The notes under the pieces are model-generated. The model ran no database searches, was not told where the DNA came from, and saw only the letters and a list, made by a program, of their open reading frames with translations. Both the position numbers and the translations under genes were made by a program. Below, piece by piece: positions 11,577 to 23,123 of a stretch of DNA of 64,000 bases (position 1 is its first letter; every line of letters starts with the position of its first letter). The DNA is from Orobanche coerulescens. Its lineage: Eukaryota > Streptophyta > Magnoliopsida > Lamiales > Orobanchaceae. The stretch lies in the NCBI GenBank assembly GCA_033398695.1, contig CM065815.1:146613001-146677000 (forward strand), read 5' to 3'.

Positions 11577-12674
11577 CTACTGGGCACCACTGAGCTCTCC
11601 ATGCGTAGGGGCGGGATCTCGGCTTCTGAACATCTCAACGATGGTCTCGCAGTGTACCGCCTGATGTCCCACATGTCCACATTTAAAACAGTTAACTTGC
11701 GGCGAGCGATAATTCTTACGAGTATGGCCCACATGGCTACAATTGAAACATAACTTCACGCCGCTTGTCTTACTCGGCTCGCGAGTAGGATTCTTAGACT
11801 GGTCAACCGAACGAGGAGTGCTCCCAGAAGGAAACTGCGAAGCAACAGGTTCACGGATCTCACTTCTCTGGCCTCTTGAAAAGTTACTCGAGGTTTTCTG
11901 CCTCTTACCTCCTGAGCTACCCTCTGACATGGAAACAGCCATCTCGATGTCTAGAGCTCGATCCTGATAATCTTTCAAGGTGGTACACATGAGCGGAGCC
12001 ATACTCTCACGGATATGGGGTTTCATGCGCATATTGAAGTATCGGACCTTGTCCGCTTCACTTCCCACTTGATCACGAACATAAGCCAGCTGTCGATTAA
12101 AATCAACTATCGCCTGGGATATCGACACATCCTGGGGCGTGGCCGAGAAAAACTCAACGATCCTGCGTTCACGAATAGGCAACGGGCAATACTCTGCCTC
12201 CATGGTGGTCTTAAACTCAGCCCATGTAGGTGTACGATCTGCAGGCACTACAGCCTGCCACCAGTCTGCAACTTCTTTGTCAAGCAAGTACTGAGCAATG
12301 GGTACCCTCTTCTTATCCGGACAAGCTACAGCATCAAATGTTCTGTCCAACTGGAAGAGCCAGCCTTCCCAACCTAACGAGTCAGATGAACCCACAAAAC
12401 GGGGCGGCTGCATCCTCATCACATCTCGTAACCACTTACTAGCCCCGTTATCCCCATCTGGGTTCTCATTCCGATGTACGGCCTCATTCATCTGCACTAA
12501 CTAATCAACCACCTGACGAAGGATGGTGGCGGCGCCAACGTCAACATTAACTCTAGTCGAATGTCCCTGATCTGTACTTAGCTGATCGGTACTCGGCAAG
12601 GAGGGAGTCGCCCTCTCATGCTCCTGATCACGACCACGACTATGACCACGTCCTCGGCCACGACCTCTCGGCAT
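11577..12674 (-). pseudogene. gag: Gypsy A gag, copy 1 (one in-frame stop)
   Basis: This encodes a retrotransposon capsid/nucleocapsid polyprotein of about 365 residues starting MPRGRGRGRG. The basic RG-rich arm is followed after about 57 codons by an in-frame TAG (12501-12503), then an open frame with the gag core (WLFQLDRTFDAVACP, DWWQAVVP, EYCPLP, YFNMRMKPHI). Two zinc knuckles follow: CFNCSHVGHTRKNY, whose last Cys is replaced by Tyr, and the intact CFKCGHVGHQAVHC. The frame ends there and no protease or pol follows. The core is very similar to the gag of element C. The start is chosen because families C and D begin the same way, one base after a splice-acceptor-like CAG. The product would coat RNA in particles, probably with a partner's enzymes. 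Copy 2 has the same TAG. Confidence 0.85.
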
Positions 12675-12675
12675 T

Positions 12676-13828
12676 CTGAACAGACGACCAAACAGAATAA
12701 CGCAACCAAACAAATGTCACAACATCAACATAGGACGATAATAGCAGCACGATAAAGCATCAACTCCAAGTCATCACACAAGTGCATGAACTAACACTGT
12801 AATTTAAGAACTTCATTTAAAAAATAATTCACACAGTCACATCAACAGAGGTGTTTGGATTTTACCAAACCAAACACAGTCAAAACCACACACATATCGT
12901 AGGGATCAAACACTCGCAGCAAAAATAATATATTTCCGGGGTATTATTCAAATGATAAAATTTTAAAATTTTCAAGTTTGAAAAATTTGGTGAAATGAAA
13001 TTTTTGAAGACACTTTTAATACCTCGATCGTTTAATCAAAACCATGTATCTCAACATTTAGAAAACACTAAAACATTCTCCGGCGAGCACAACAACACTA
13101 CAAACTCATCACAACCACTTAGACCCAACACATGGACATAAGAAGTTCAAAATTCCAAAAATCAAAAATCGTTCTGCAAAATAAATATTTCCCAAAATCC
13201 TTTAGTTCATAAACAAAATGACGGTAATATTTTACAGTGTCCGAAGTACTTCAAAACACATTTTTCAAATACCGTCTGATGGTGTCATTTGAAAATACAC
13301 GGCCCATTTGTCAAAATTTACAAATTTTAAAAATCCATATAAACCGTGGTTTGACCGAACCACCAAAATATTTTCCAAAAATCGATTTCTACAAAAATTC
13401 TCAAACCGCAAAGTCCTTCAGAAAATATTCTTAAAGTTACCCATAGCGGACAAAAATTACAACATTCTAAAAACAGTAGAATTTAAAACCACATACTCAA
13501 ATGGCAACCAGGGTCGCTAATTCAATCAAATGCATCTCATGGTATCAAGTTTAAACACACAACAAAATCATTCATCGGAGTTTCTCACAAAGTCAACCGT
13601 TGATATCTTCACAGAACCCATCAAGGTTTACATCTTTCACACCATACCACCCCACACGGTGGTTCAAAAGTAAAACAACAATACGCCCAGCTATACTCAT
13701 ACCATGTACCACAAGTATTAAACACAACTACATCACACAATACTGTGTAAACAAAATCATGCACCGCAATTAACTCACTAAGATAAAATCGAGATACACA
13801 GGTATTACGCATAAAGGAGGAGACTTAC
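12676..13828 (-). other. Candidate 5'-leader intron of gypsy A, copy 1
   Basis: The minus strand has GTAAGT at 13828-13823 and a pyrimidine-rich stretch ending TTCAG at 12676, one base before the gag ATG. The 1153-bp interval is AT-rich, non-coding and contains several upstream ATGs. Families C and D have matching ends around intervals of 127 and 1685 bp. A conserved block with GGTCGCAC lies just upstream of the donor. The intron is inferred; no transcript evidence is available. Confidence 0.5.
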
Positions 13829-14008
13829 ATCCACAGGTCGCACGGAGGTGACAGTCGCCCACGATACTAATCTCGTCCGACAACATAACTGACACGTTGT
13901 GACTACGCACAACTCAATTTGTCACTGACGACTCGAACGACAAGACAACACATTACTAGACAAATCACGACTTGACTCGACCCGACAGCCTAGGTTTCCT
14001 CAACCTAA

Positions 14009-14020
14009 GCTCTGATACCA
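14009..14020 (-). other. Primer binding site, gypsy A copy 1
   Basis: TGGTATCAGAGC on the minus strand is an exact complement of the initiator methionine tRNA 3' end. It is four bases from the end of LTR-A2 (start 14025), and shows that LTR-A2 is the 5' LTR for gag copy 1. Confidence 0.93.
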
Positions 14021-14024
14021 TAAA

Positions 14025-16840
14025 TGTAACACCCCCAAAACCATATGGGAATATTACACGCCGTAGACCCTTTCCACAAGGATCTACCAGGCTAAACATC
14101 TATATACAACCAAATGCTTGCCCAGCCAGGATCAAACAATAAAATGATACAGACCGATATGGTCACTTACCCGTGAATACACAGACCGATGAGGTCACAC
14201 AACCCAATAGACAAAACTGACTTAAATAACATTACCCACACAGGGGTCGAAATACAATTCAGCGGAAGACTGAAATCAACTCTGACAACATAATAAAAAT
14301 TAAATAAACTCTCGACTCATGATTAGTATCGCAGCTCGTCATCCTCTTGTGCCAATTCTGTGACTGCTCCCCTGAATCTGCATGTACCTGGACGCAAAAC
14401 AGACATCCACCCCCCGATTACTCGGGGGTTAGTAAAACTCCACTGTTTTACTAGTGCAAGTATCAAATCATACAAAATGTAACAAGCAAATAATAATCGT
14501 GAATCCAATATAATAATCAAGTATCAAAATATTCCCGGTAGGTTCTCACAAGGGAAGATAAACTATGAAGCATTCGAAAATAAGATTATCATCTCGGGAA
14601 TTTTTAGAATTTCAAAACCTTTCGAAAATCTTAGGGTCTTAACCCAAATCTCAAATTGTATTACAACAATTTACATTATGAAAACATTTCCATAAATCTC
14701 GTGGGGCTCGGCCCAACATTCTTTTCTTAAAACTTTCTTACAAAGAGTTTGATTTACAAACATAATTCGTGACACCGTGATCCCCTGTCACGTGTCTCCG
14801 TAGGTTCGAGAACCTGCACGGACTTAACCAATCACAACAATTACAACAATCAATCATGCTCATGACTCCGTGATCGCTTGCAACGAGTCTCCGTAGGTTC
14901 AACAACCCACACGGATTGAGCAAACACAACAATCACAACAATCAATCATGCTCACGACTCCGTGATCGCTTGCCATGAGTCTCCGTAGGTTCAACAACCC
15001 ACACGGATTGGGCAAACACAACAATCACAACAATTAGTCCCGACCCCGTGAACCTGTGTCACGTGTCACCGTAGGTTCCGTCGAACCCGCACGGTTGGAC
15101 GTACTGTGTCCAGATTCAATGGACCTGTGCCATGAATCATCGTAGGCCTCGTCAGACCCGCACGATCGGACCTCAGCACCACACACTAAGTTCTGATCCC
15201 ATGGACCTGTGCCATGAATCCTCGTAGGCCCCGTCGAACCCGCACGAGTGAACTTAGCGTTCCAGCACATCACATTCACATTCACATTACATACAACAAT
15301 GAGCACAGTTAGTCAACCACGTTGATCACCACAAAACCGTATGTCACACGCACATAACACAATCTCAACACTCTTAACAACTATCATCAATCAACGACGT
15401 ACAACCGACATACCACACGTTCGGTACACAATGCATTCACAGCAGCTAACACATATACCAATATAACACTATTATCACAAAGCCTTCAGATTTCGGAAAG
15501 CACAAACAACTCAAACGGAATATATTTACGAAGACAAGCAAAATCTTCATAAATCTCATACGTGATTACTAGTCACAAGATACAAGTCGTATAGTAAGAT
15601 ACTTGCCTTAATAACCGCTACCGAACGCTCCGAAGAACACGGTTCGACCGGGAAGCTCGAACCTTAAAGAAAGCAACGAACGGAAGGGTTCCGACTCGAG
15701 TTCTTCACAAGAATTCGTTCCTAAGTCACAACGATATCAATTCAATCACAATTCTACGAAAACGTATGGAACTTCCCAAGTTCTACCCATTGAAGCATTT
15801 TATCGGACACTTTGAAGGCGTAGTCTAATTTAATCGATTATTCAAAGAAATACTCAAATTCGTTCCACAAAACTTCAAGGGTATTGAATGATTACGAGTT
15901 TACAATCAAGTTCTAACAATAATATGAATCAAAACGAAGCAAATTGGCCAAAACACCAAGAAACCTCAGGAACATCCAAAAACAAAAAGTTTAGGTGTTC
16001 TTACCTTCGATCCGGGCGGAAGATGATGTTAATCCATGATTCCAACTTCCAAAACATGTTGATATAAGTTGATTCTACTCAAAACCATCGATCTATGGTG
16101 AAAAATCACGGAAGGAACGAAAAAAAGCTGAGAAATGGCTGGATGACTCGGTCCAGGCCTATAAATAGCCGACCCTGACCGGCCGCTTACGTACGTAATC
16201 GGCCAAGGCCGAACTCTCTGGACTGATTCTGCCGGACAAGTTACGTACGTAACCGTCAGGCTGTTACATACGTAACCGGCCTTACGACCGTTACTGCCGG
16301 GCCATTACGACCGTTACTCGGCCAGGCCTGGCCAGCCAGGCCTCGGTCGATCCGACGGTCCGAAAAATCCCGAAACTCAGACCTGAACGTAAACGGAAAA
16401 CACGATTACGAAGTACTCGCAAAAACGAATCCGAACACTAAGAGAACACACGATTCCGACCACCCGAGTGCTCGAATTTCGACAACGGAAGTAATTACCC
16501 CAAACTTTGGGAAATTACGAAAATGGCCCAACACGTCCGAAATACATGATACACGATCGAAACACCAAACCGAATCTTACAACATGAATAATAACATTAA
16601 ATGGACTTCCAAGAAACTCGAAACAACAGTTTCGGACGAGATTCGGGAGAATCGAACTCAAGTGCGGAAAAGTTATTTAAGAACACGAAACTCAACAAAA
16701 CGATACCGAAACGAACTCGGATGACAAAAAGTGTAGAATTAAATATTCTCATAATGACGAAACGGTCAAAGGCGAGTCGTCGAAACGGACCTCCGCCAAA
16801 AAATTAAAATTACCGTAAATCCGAAATTGCGGATATTACA
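14025..16840 (-). mobile_element. LTR-A copy 2 (2816 bp, shared middle LTR)
   Basis: This has the same termini as LTR-A1. It serves as 5' LTR of the left internal region and 3' LTR of the right one, with no target duplication at either edge. Hairpins are at 14411-14452, TATA-like at 16160-16167 and TTACGTACGTAA motifs at 16187-16250. It lacks the short segment with the second palindrome present in LTR-A1 (10348-10375). Single-base changes are scattered and few. Confidence 0.93.
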
Positions 16841-17405
16841 TTCTACCCTCCTTAAAAGAAGTTTCGTCCCAAAACTTAAAACAAGTAGGGAGAAGCAATA
16901 TCCCGACAGGAAAACTCAACAAGATACACAAGAAACGCGTAACTTTCATCCATTGGCGAAAAGTTACAAGCAACGCGAAAGAATATACAGCGTGAAAACA
17001 CGCCACACGACGACCATAACAACGCCACCGGCAATGATTCAAAATAATAACGATCAATTAACGACGCATCACGTACCACATCATATGCACACATTTAATC
17101 AAAGAAATGTACGCGACAACAAGTCGCACCCGATTAAAACGGCTATGCGATAGAAACAAATAGAGTATTACGATAGAAATCATTCCGATTCTCATCAACA
17201 AGAAAATGTCCGACGTCAAAACACAAACAATTCAAGATAACGGAAAACGAGGGTACCGGATATTACATTCTATCTCACAAAAAATAAGTTTCGTCCCGAA
17301 ACTTAAAATAAAACATCAGGGTAAACTACAAACAAAACCAAAAAGTTCACGCAACAAATATCAATCTCTACTCGAATTACAACACAAATACAACACGCAA
17401 CTATG
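16841..17405 (-). other. 3' non-coding end of second A internal region
   Basis: A close copy of 11012-11576, including the polypurine tract and the pseudo-LTR end (GGATATTACA ending 17267) with the inverted repeat after it. The first inverted repeat is degraded here (CCCAAAACTT). Sharing of the double border by both units shows it is a family feature, not a one-off event. Confidence 0.7.
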
Positions 17406-18499
17406 CTACTGGGCACCACTGAGCTCTCCATGCGTAGGGGCGGGATCTCAGCTTCCGAACATCTTAACGACGGTCTCGCAGTGTACCGCCTGATGTCCCA
17501 CATGTCCACATTTGAAACAGTTAACTTGCGGCGAGCGATAATTCTTACGAGTATGGCCCACACGGCTACAATTGAAACATAACTTCACGCCGCTTGTCTT
17601 ACTCGGCTCGTGAGTAGGATTCTTAGACTGGTCAACCGAACGAGGAGTGCTCCTGCATGAAATCGCAAGCAACAGGCTCACGGATCTCACTTCTCCGGCC
17701 TCTTGAAAAGTTACTCGAGGTCTTCGCCTCTTACCTCTGAGCTACCATCTGACATGGAAACAGCCATCTCGATGTCTAGAGCTCGATCCTGATAATCTTT
17801 CAAGGTGGTACACATGAGCGGAGCCATACTCTCACGGATATGGGGTTTCATGCGCATATTGAAGTATCGGACCTTGTCCGCTTCACTTCCCACTTGATCA
17901 CGAACATAAGCCAGCTGTCGATTAAAATCGACTATCGCCTGGGATATCGACACATCCTGGGGCGTGGCCGAGAAAAACTCAACGATCCTGCGTTCACGAA
18001 CAGGCAACGGGCAATACTCTGCCTCCATGGTGGTCTTAAACTCAGCCCATGTAGGTGTACGATCTGCAGGCACTACAGCCTGCCACCAGTCTGCAACTTC
18101 TTTGTCAAGCAAGTACTGAGCAATGGGTACCCTCTTCTTATCCGGACAAGCTACAGCATCAAATGTTCTATCCAACTGGAAGAGCCAGCCTTCCCAACCT
18201 AACGAGTCAGATGAACCCACAAAACGGGGCGGCTGCATCCTCATCACATCTCGTAACCACTTACTAGCCCCGTTATTACCATCTGGGTTCTCATTCCGAT
18301 GTACGGCCTGATTCATCTGCACTAACTAATCAACCACCTGACGAAGGATGGTGGCGGCGCCAACGTCAACATTAACGCTAGTCGAATGTCCCTGATCTGT
18401 ACTTAGCTGATCGGTACTCGGCAAGGAGGGAGTCGCCCTCTCATGCTCCTGATCACGACCACGACTATGACCACGTCCTCGGCCACGACCTCTCGGCAT
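17406..18499 (-). pseudogene. gag: Gypsy A gag, copy 2 (frameshifted)
   Basis: Colinear with gag copy 1, starting MPRGRGRGRG at 18499. It carries the same in-frame TAG (18326-18328). It also has single-base deletions near 17728-17745 and a rearranged stretch near 17655-17675 that break the frame between the capsid core and the zinc knuckles. A CGA-to-TGA stop (17448-17450) cuts off the last residues. The first knuckle has the same Cys-to-Tyr change as copy 1. The product is not functional. Confidence 0.85.
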
Positions 18500-18500
18500 T

Positions 18501-19653
18501 CTGAACAGACGACCAAACAGAATAACGCAACCAAACAAATGTCACAACATCAACATAGGACGATAATAGCAGCACGATAAAGCATCAACTCCAAGTCATC
18601 ACACAAGTGCATGAACTAACACTGTAATTTAAGAACTTCATTAAAAAAATAATTCACACAGTCACATCAACAGAGGTGTTTGGATTTTACCAAACCAAAC
18701 ATAGTCAAAACCACACACATATCGTAGGGATCAAACACTCGCAGCAAAAATAAAATATTTCCGGGGTATTATTCAAATGATAAAATTTTAAAATTCTCAA
18801 GTTTGAAAAATTTGGTGAAATGAAATTTTTGAAGACACTTTTAATACCTCGATCGTTTAATCAAAACCATGTATCTCAACATTTAGAAAACACTAAAACA
18901 TTCTCCGGCGAGCACAACAACACTACAAACTCATCACAACCACTTAGCCCCAACACATGGACATAAGAAGTTCAAAATTCCAAAAATCAAAAATCGTTCT
19001 GCAAAATAAAGATTTCCCAAAATCCTTTAGTTCATAAACAAAACGACGGTAATATTTTACAGTGTCCGAAGTACTTCAAAACACATTTTTCAAATACCGT
19101 CTGATGGTGTCATTTGAAAATACACGGCCCATTTGTCAAAATTTACGAATTTTAAAAATCCATATAAACCGTGGTTTGACCGAACCACCAAAATATTTTC
19201 CAAAAATCGATTTCTACAAAAATTCTCAAACTGCAAAGTCCTTCAGAAAATATTCTTAAAGTTACCCATAGCGGACAAAAATTACAACATTCCAAAAACA
19301 GTCGAATTTAAAACCACATACTCAAATGGCAACCAGGGTCGCCAATTCAATCAAATGCATCTCGTGGTATCAAGTTTAAACACACAACAAAATCATTCAT
19401 CGGAGTTTCTCACAAACTCTACCGTTGATATCTTCACAGAACCCATAAAGGTTTACATCTTTCACACCATACCACCCCACACGGTGGTTCAAAAGTAAAA
19501 CAAAAATACGCCCAGCTATACTCATACTATGTACCACAAGTATTAAACACAACTACATCACACAATACTGTGTAAACAAAATCATGCACCGCAATTAACT
19601 CACTAAGATAAAATCGAGATACACAGGTATTACGCATAAAAGAGGAGACTTAC
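18501..19653 (-). other. Candidate 5'-leader intron of gypsy A, copy 2
   Basis: Same boundaries as copy 1: GTAAGT at 19653-19648 and TTCAG ending at 18501, again 1153 bp. The interval is AT-rich and non-coding, and no other feature is seen in it. A repeat of the copy 1 interpretation, not independent support. Confidence 0.48.
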
Positions 19654-19833
19654 ATCCACAGGTCGCACGGAGGTGACAGTCGCCCACGATACTAATCTCG
19701 TCCGACAACATAACTGACACATTGTGACTACGCACAACTCAATTTGTCACTGACGACTCGAACGACAAGACAACACATTACTCGAAAAATCACGACTTGA
19801 CTCGACCCGACAGCCTAGGTTTCCTCAACCTAA

Positions 19834-19845
19834 GCTCTGATACCA
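19834..19845 (-). other. Primer binding site, gypsy A copy 2
   Basis: TGGTATCAGAGC on the minus strand, four bases from the start of LTR-A3 at 19850. It matches the tRNA-iMet primer site of copy 1. Confidence 0.93.
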
Positions 19846-19849
19846 TAAA

Positions 19850-22672
19850 TGTAACACCCCCAAAACCATATGGGAATATTACACGCCGTAGACCATTTCC
19901 ACAAGGATCTACCAGGCTAAACATCTATATACAACCAAATGCTTGCCCAGCCAGGATCAAACAATAAAATGATACAGACCGATATGGTCACTTACCCGTG
20001 AATACACAGACCGATGAGGTCACACAACCCAATCGACAAAACTGACTTAAATAACATTACCCACACAGGGGTCGAAATACAATTCAGCGGAAGACTGAAA
20101 TCAACTCTGACAACATAACAAAAATTAAATCAACTCTCGACTCATGATTAGTATCGCAGCTTGTCATCCTCTTGTGCCAATCCTGTGACTGCTCCCCTGA
20201 ATCTGCATGTACCTGGACGCAAAACAGACATCCACCCCCGATTACTCGGGGGTTAGTAAAACTCCACTGTTTTACTAGTGCAAGTATCAAATCATACAAA
20301 ATGTAACAAGCAAATAATAATCGTGAATCCAGTATAATAATCAAGTATCAAAATATTCCCGGTAGGTTCTCACAAGGGAAGATAAACTATGAAGCATTCG
20401 AAAATAAGATTATCATCTCGGGAATTTTTAGAATTTCAAAACCTTTCGAAAATCTTAGGGTCTTAACCCAAATCTCAAATTGTATTACAACAATTTACAT
20501 TATGAAAACATTTCCATAAATCTCGTGGGGCTCGGCCCAACATTCTTTTCTTAAAACTTTCTTACAAAGAGTTTGATTTACAAACATAATTCGTGACACC
20601 GTGATCCCCTGTCACGTGTCTCCGTAGGTTCGACAACCTGCACAGACTTAACCAATCACAACAATTACAACAATCAATCATGCTCATGACTCCGTGATCG
20701 CTTGCCACGAGTCTCCGTAGGTTCAACAACCCACACGGATTGAGCAAACACAACAATCACAACAATCAATCATGCTCACGACTCCGTGATCGCTTGCCAC
20801 GAGTCTCCGTAGGTTCAACAACCCACACGGATTGAGCAAACACAACAATCACAACAATCAGTCCCGACCCCATGAACCTGTGTCACGTGTCACCGTAGGT
20901 TCCGTCGAACCCGCACGGTTGGACGTACTGTGTCCAGATTCAATGGACTTGTGCCATGAATCATCGTAGGCCTCGTCAGACCCGCACGATCGGACCTCAG
21001 CACCACACACTAAGTTCTGATCCCATGGACCTGTGCCATGAATCCTTGTAGGCCCCGTCGAACCCGCACGAGTGAAGTTAGCGTTCCAGCACATCACATT
21101 CACATTCACATTACATACAACAATGAGCACAGTTAGCCAATCACGTTGATCACCACAAAACCGTACGTCACACGCACATAACAATCTCAACACTCTCAAC
21201 AACTATCATCAATCAACGACGTACAACCAACATACCACACGTTCGGTACACAATGCATTGCACAGCAGCTAACACATATACCAATATAACACTATTATCA
21301 CAAAGCCTTCAAATTTTGGAAAGCACAAACAACTCAAACGGAACATATTTACGAAGACAAGCAAAATCTTCATAAACCTCATACGTGATTACTAGTCGCA
21401 AGATACAAGTCGTATAGTAAGATACTTGCCTTAATAACCGCTACCGAACGCTCCAAAGAACACGGTTCGACCGGGAAGCTCGGACCCCAAAGAAGGCAAC
21501 GAACGGAAGGGTTCCGACTCGAGTTCTTCACAATAATTCGTTCCTAAGTCACAACGATATCAATTCAATCACAATTCTACGAAAACGTATGGAACTTCCC
21601 AAGTTCTACCCATTGAAGCATTTTATTGGACACTTTGAAGGCGTAGTCCAATTTAATCGATTATTCAAAGAAATACTCAAATTCGTTCCACAAAATTTCA
21701 AGGGTATTGAATGATTACGAGTTTACAATCAAGTTCTAACAATAATATGAATCAAAACGAAGCAAATCGGCCAAAACACCAAGAAACCTCAAGAACATCC
21801 AAAAACCAAAAGTTTAGGTGTTCTTACATTCGATCCGGGTGGAAGATGATGTTAATCCATGATTCCAACTTCCAAAACATGTTGATATAAGTTGATTCTA
21901 CTCAAAACCATCGATCTATGGTGAAAAATCGCGGAAGGAATGAAGAAAAGATGAGAAATGGCCGGATGACTCGGTCCAGGCCTATAAATAGCCGACCCTG
22001 GCCGGCCGCTTACGTACGTAATCGGCCAAGGCCTACGACGAATCGCCAAGGCCGAACTCTGATCGATTCTACGGACATGTTACGTACGTAACCGGCAGGA
22101 TGTTATGTATGTAACCGGCCTTACGGCCGCTATCGCTGCCATTACGACTGCACGGCCAGTTCGCCACCTGTGCCTCGGTCGATCCGACGGTCCGGAAAAT
22201 CCCGAAACTCAGACCTGAACGTAAACCGAAAACACGATTACGAAGTACTCGCAAAGACGAATCCTAACACTAAGAGAACACACGATTCCGACCACCGAAG
22301 GGCTCGAATTTCGACAACGGAAGTAATTATCCCAAACTTTGGGAAATTACGAAAATGGCCCAACACGTCCGAAATACATGATACACGATCGAAACACCAA
22401 ACCGAATCCCACAACATGAATAATAACATTAAATGGACTTCCGAGAAACTCGAAACAATAGTTTCGGACGAGATTCGCGAGAATCGAACTCAAGTGCGGA
22501 AAAGTTATTTAAGAACACGAAACTCAACAAAACGATACCGAAACGAACTCGGATGACAAAAAGTGTAGAATTAAATATTCTCAGAATGACGAAACGGTCA
22601 AAAGCTAGTCGTCGAAACGGACCTCCGCCGAAAAATAAAAATTACCGGAAATCCGAAATTGCGGATATTACA
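19850..22672 (-). mobile_element. LTR-A copy 3 (2823 bp, outer 5' LTR)
   Basis: Same termini as the other A LTRs; this is the outermost 5' LTR on the minus strand and is followed by the TTCTG duplication. Hairpins are near 20236-20278. The segment 22030-22170 differs strongly from LTR-A1 and A2. Palindromes are interrupted and GC-rich spacers are altered, while sequence on both sides is nearly unchanged. Confidence 0.92.
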
Positions 22673-22677
22673 TTCTG

Positions 22678-23014
22678 CCTCTAGCGTGCGCTAACCATGA
22701 ACGATAGCGTGCGCTATACTTGAACATTAGCGCGCGCTAATCAGGCTATACTTATCCATTTCCAACTCTTCTCGTCTGTCTCGACATACTGGATACGTAC
22801 ACTCACATACTGAATACATATACTCAATCCAATAATATTCTCATATGATACACAATATCCTCAATTGCAATTGTCGACCAAGTACGACAATTATACCAAT
22901 ACAGATGTCTCAGTCCTTCATTTATTTTATTCATACTGTACAGATTCCACGCTGTACAACATAACTCGGATAAAATAACATTAAACAATAGTAGTAGAAG
23001 TTTCGGATATTACA
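22678..23014 (-). mobile_element. Gypsy B, right LTR, second segment
   Basis: Continues LTR-B exactly where array A entered. Colinear with 166-502 of the left LTR (about 7 differences by eye). It ends GGATATTACA at 23014. The next five bases, GGGAC, are the probable target duplication, whose partner is left of the window. Confidence 0.9.
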
Positions 23015-23123
23015 GGGACTCCCGATTTCCCGATCGGGACCGGGACCGGGACTGTCAAATTGGCATTTTCCGGGAACGGGACTTCGAGACGGGATCTCGG
23101 TCCTATCCTGATTCTCAGCCCTA
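23015..23123. mobile_element. Terminal remnant of a hAT-like DNA transposon
   Basis: A 109-bp GC-rich block rich in CCGGGAC/GGGAC words separates the B LTR from LTR-D. Its edge at LTR-D reads TAGGGCTGAGAATC on the minus strand, resembling plant hAT ends that begin TAGGG or CAGGG. LTR-D resumes at 23124 as if interrupted there. The other end is outside the window, so neither the paired inverted repeat nor the 8-bp duplication can be checked. Confidence 0.45.

Larger units (their letters stand above)
8169..22677 (-). mobile_element. Gypsy family A tandem array: LTR-internal-LTR-internal-LTR with single TSD
   Basis: Three near-identical LTRs (8174-11011, 14025-16840, 19850-22672) alternate with two internal regions (11012-14024, 16841-19849). 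The whole array is flanked by one copy each of TTCTG (8169-8173 and 22673-22677), and removing array plus one TSD restores LTR-B exactly. There is no TSD at the middle LTR. This is the expected product of unequal recombination between the LTRs of sister copies of a single insertion. Each internal region has gag only and a tRNA-iMet primer site, so the family is non-autonomous. Orientation is minus. Confidence 0.93.
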
